The position numbers and the translations under genes were made by a program. 6,580 nt of DNA from an uncultured Ruminococcus sp. Lineage in GTDB: Bacteria; Bacillota; Clostridia; Oscillospirales; Acutalibacteraceae. How positions within the stretch are numbered: position 1 is the stretch's first letter; each line of letters starts with the position of its first letter. The notes under the pieces are model-generated. The model had not been told where the DNA came from. It made no database searches and was given only the letters and a program-made list of their open reading frames with translations. The DNA lies in the NCBI GenBank assembly GCA_902772795.1, contig CACYBZ010000037.1, forward strand, positions 1-6,580, read 5' to 3'. Below, piece by piece: positions 6,188 through 6,580 of this stretch.

Positions 6188-6228
6188 CAGATAGCAGATA
6201 CAATTTTATCTGTTATCTGATTTTTATT
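6188..6228 (+). terminator. Intrinsic terminator of the cps module
   Basis: CAGATAGCAGATA (6188-6200) pairs with TATCTGTTATCTG (6207-6219): 13 bp with one G-U pair and a 6-nt loop, followed by ATTTTTATT. It begins 10 bp after the last cps stop codon. Confidence 0.93.
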
Positions 6229-6345
6229 ACCAAAATCTGTAAGGCGAAAATGTCCATAAAATACCAGAAATCATTCCCGAAATTATATCTTATAAATATA
6301 CCCGAAGAACCTCATACTATGATTATCACATAAAAAGGGGTGTAA
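6229..6345. other. Gap upstream of yqzL-recO, no clear promoter
   Basis: This AT-rich stretch should hold the yqzL-recO promoter because a strong terminator lies before it. Candidate -10 boxes (TATAAA 6291-6296, TATACC 6297-6302, TATGAT 6318-6323) lack a good -35 partner at 16-18 bp. TTCCCG (6274-6279) is the nearest for TATACC and is poor. No gene or RNA structure was recognised. Confidence 0.4.
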
Positions 6346-6525
6346 ATGATAATGGGAATTTATGATGCATGGTCAACTTTTCTGGAAACGGGAAGTATTA
6401 TGGATTATTTACAATATACGGCATTGAGGGAGCAGGAAGAAATGAGAGAGGACTTTCCCGAATATTATAACAACGATGCGGAAGCACTGAAGGATAAAGG
6501 TGACAGCGGTGAAAATACAAACTGA
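6346..6525 (+). CDS. yqzL: YqzL-family small protein
   Basis: A 59-residue protein of unknown function. The N-terminal pattern W-x2-F-x2-TG-x-I-x2-YL-x-Y (AWSTFLETGSIMDYLQY) matches, from memory, the small YqzL family, commonly encoded just before recO in Bacillota. The B. subtilis protein is nearer 47 residues. The extra length here is a charged tail of about 30 residues (REQEEMRED onward), rich in Glu, Asp and Asn. AAGGGG (6335-6340) is 5 nt before ATG 6346 and 11 nt before in-frame ATG 6352, so either start is possible (59 or 57 residues). The 3' end overlaps recO by 17 bp, implying coupled translation. Confidence 0.8.
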   Translation: MIMGIYDAWSTFLETGSIMDYLQYTALREQEEMREDFPEYYNNDAEALKDKGDSGENTN

Positions 6526-6580
6526 CGGGCTTATCATAGGAGAACAGAACGTAGGCGAAAAAGACCGTCTGGTAACGGTA
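6509..6580 (+). CDS. recO: DNA repair protein RecO, N-terminus (runs off the window)
   Basis: RecO loads RecA onto SSB-coated DNA together with RecR in recombinational repair. Only 24 codons are visible, from GTG 6509. They read VKIQTDGLIIGEQNVGEKDRL up to TV, with the initial Val translated as Met. This fits the first strands of the RecO OB fold, where a G-x-V/I-x-R/G-E-x-N-x-GE-x-D-x-L-V-T pattern is typical. AAAGGTG (6496-6502) provides a binding site 6 nt upstream of the GTG. The overlap with the yqzL-like gene supports the call. The rest of the gene lies beyond the window. Confidence 0.87.
   Translation, partial: MKIQTDGLIIGEQNVGEKDRLVTV

Noticed and set aside
1..6580. CRISPR arrays, insertion sequences, tRNA or rRNA genes, attachment sites
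   Set aside because: No regular repeat-spacer pattern, transposase, terminal repeats, tRNA cloverleaf or rRNA-like stretch was seen on either strand.

Overview
The window reads as a chromosomal segment of a low-to-mid GC Gram-positive anaerobe of the class Clostridia. A Ruminococcus/Oscillospiraceae-like host is my best guess from memory of protein style; no search was run. Supporting signs are a T-box leader on thrS, a threonyl-tRNA synthetase of clostridial type, a small DUF4358-like membrane-anchored protein, bacillota-style capsule regulators (CpsC, CpsD, CpsB), strong purine-rich Shine-Dalgarno sites, and a yqzL-recO pair. All genes are on the + strand.

Layout. Positions 1-236 are a tRNA-Thr-sensing T-box leader that ends in an intrinsic terminator. 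thrS follows (331-2280). The gap 2281-2478 holds a sigma-A-like promoter and a transcript leader that can fold into a 1:2 / 2:3 / 3:4 attenuator-like switch ending in a terminator, just before a TTG-started small membrane-anchored gene (2479-3003). A second gap (3004-3218) carries short repeats and a near-consensus promoter. That promoter serves a tight four-gene capsule/exopolysaccharide module: a Wzz-like adaptor (3219-3935), a BY-type tyrosine kinase (3932-4696), a PHP-type tyrosine phosphatase (4697-5455) and a monotopic phosphoglycosyl transferase (5486-6178). A 13-bp intrinsic terminator closes it (6188-6228). The window ends with a small yqzL-like gene (6346-6525) overlapping the first 24 codons of recO.

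How the genes work together. thrS is regulated by threonine-tRNA charging through premature termination. The four cps genes form a regulatory and initiation set: the last enzyme should load the first sugar phosphate on undecaprenyl phosphate, while kinase, adaptor and phosphatase tune chain length or export. No glycosyltransferase, flippase or polymerase lies inside the unit, so the polymer must be built by genes elsewhere.

The least ordinary signal is the mutually exclusive RNA folding at 2318-2443. It fits no riboswitch class I recognise and may control the DUF4358-like gene, although a plain thrS terminator is the simpler reading for part of it.
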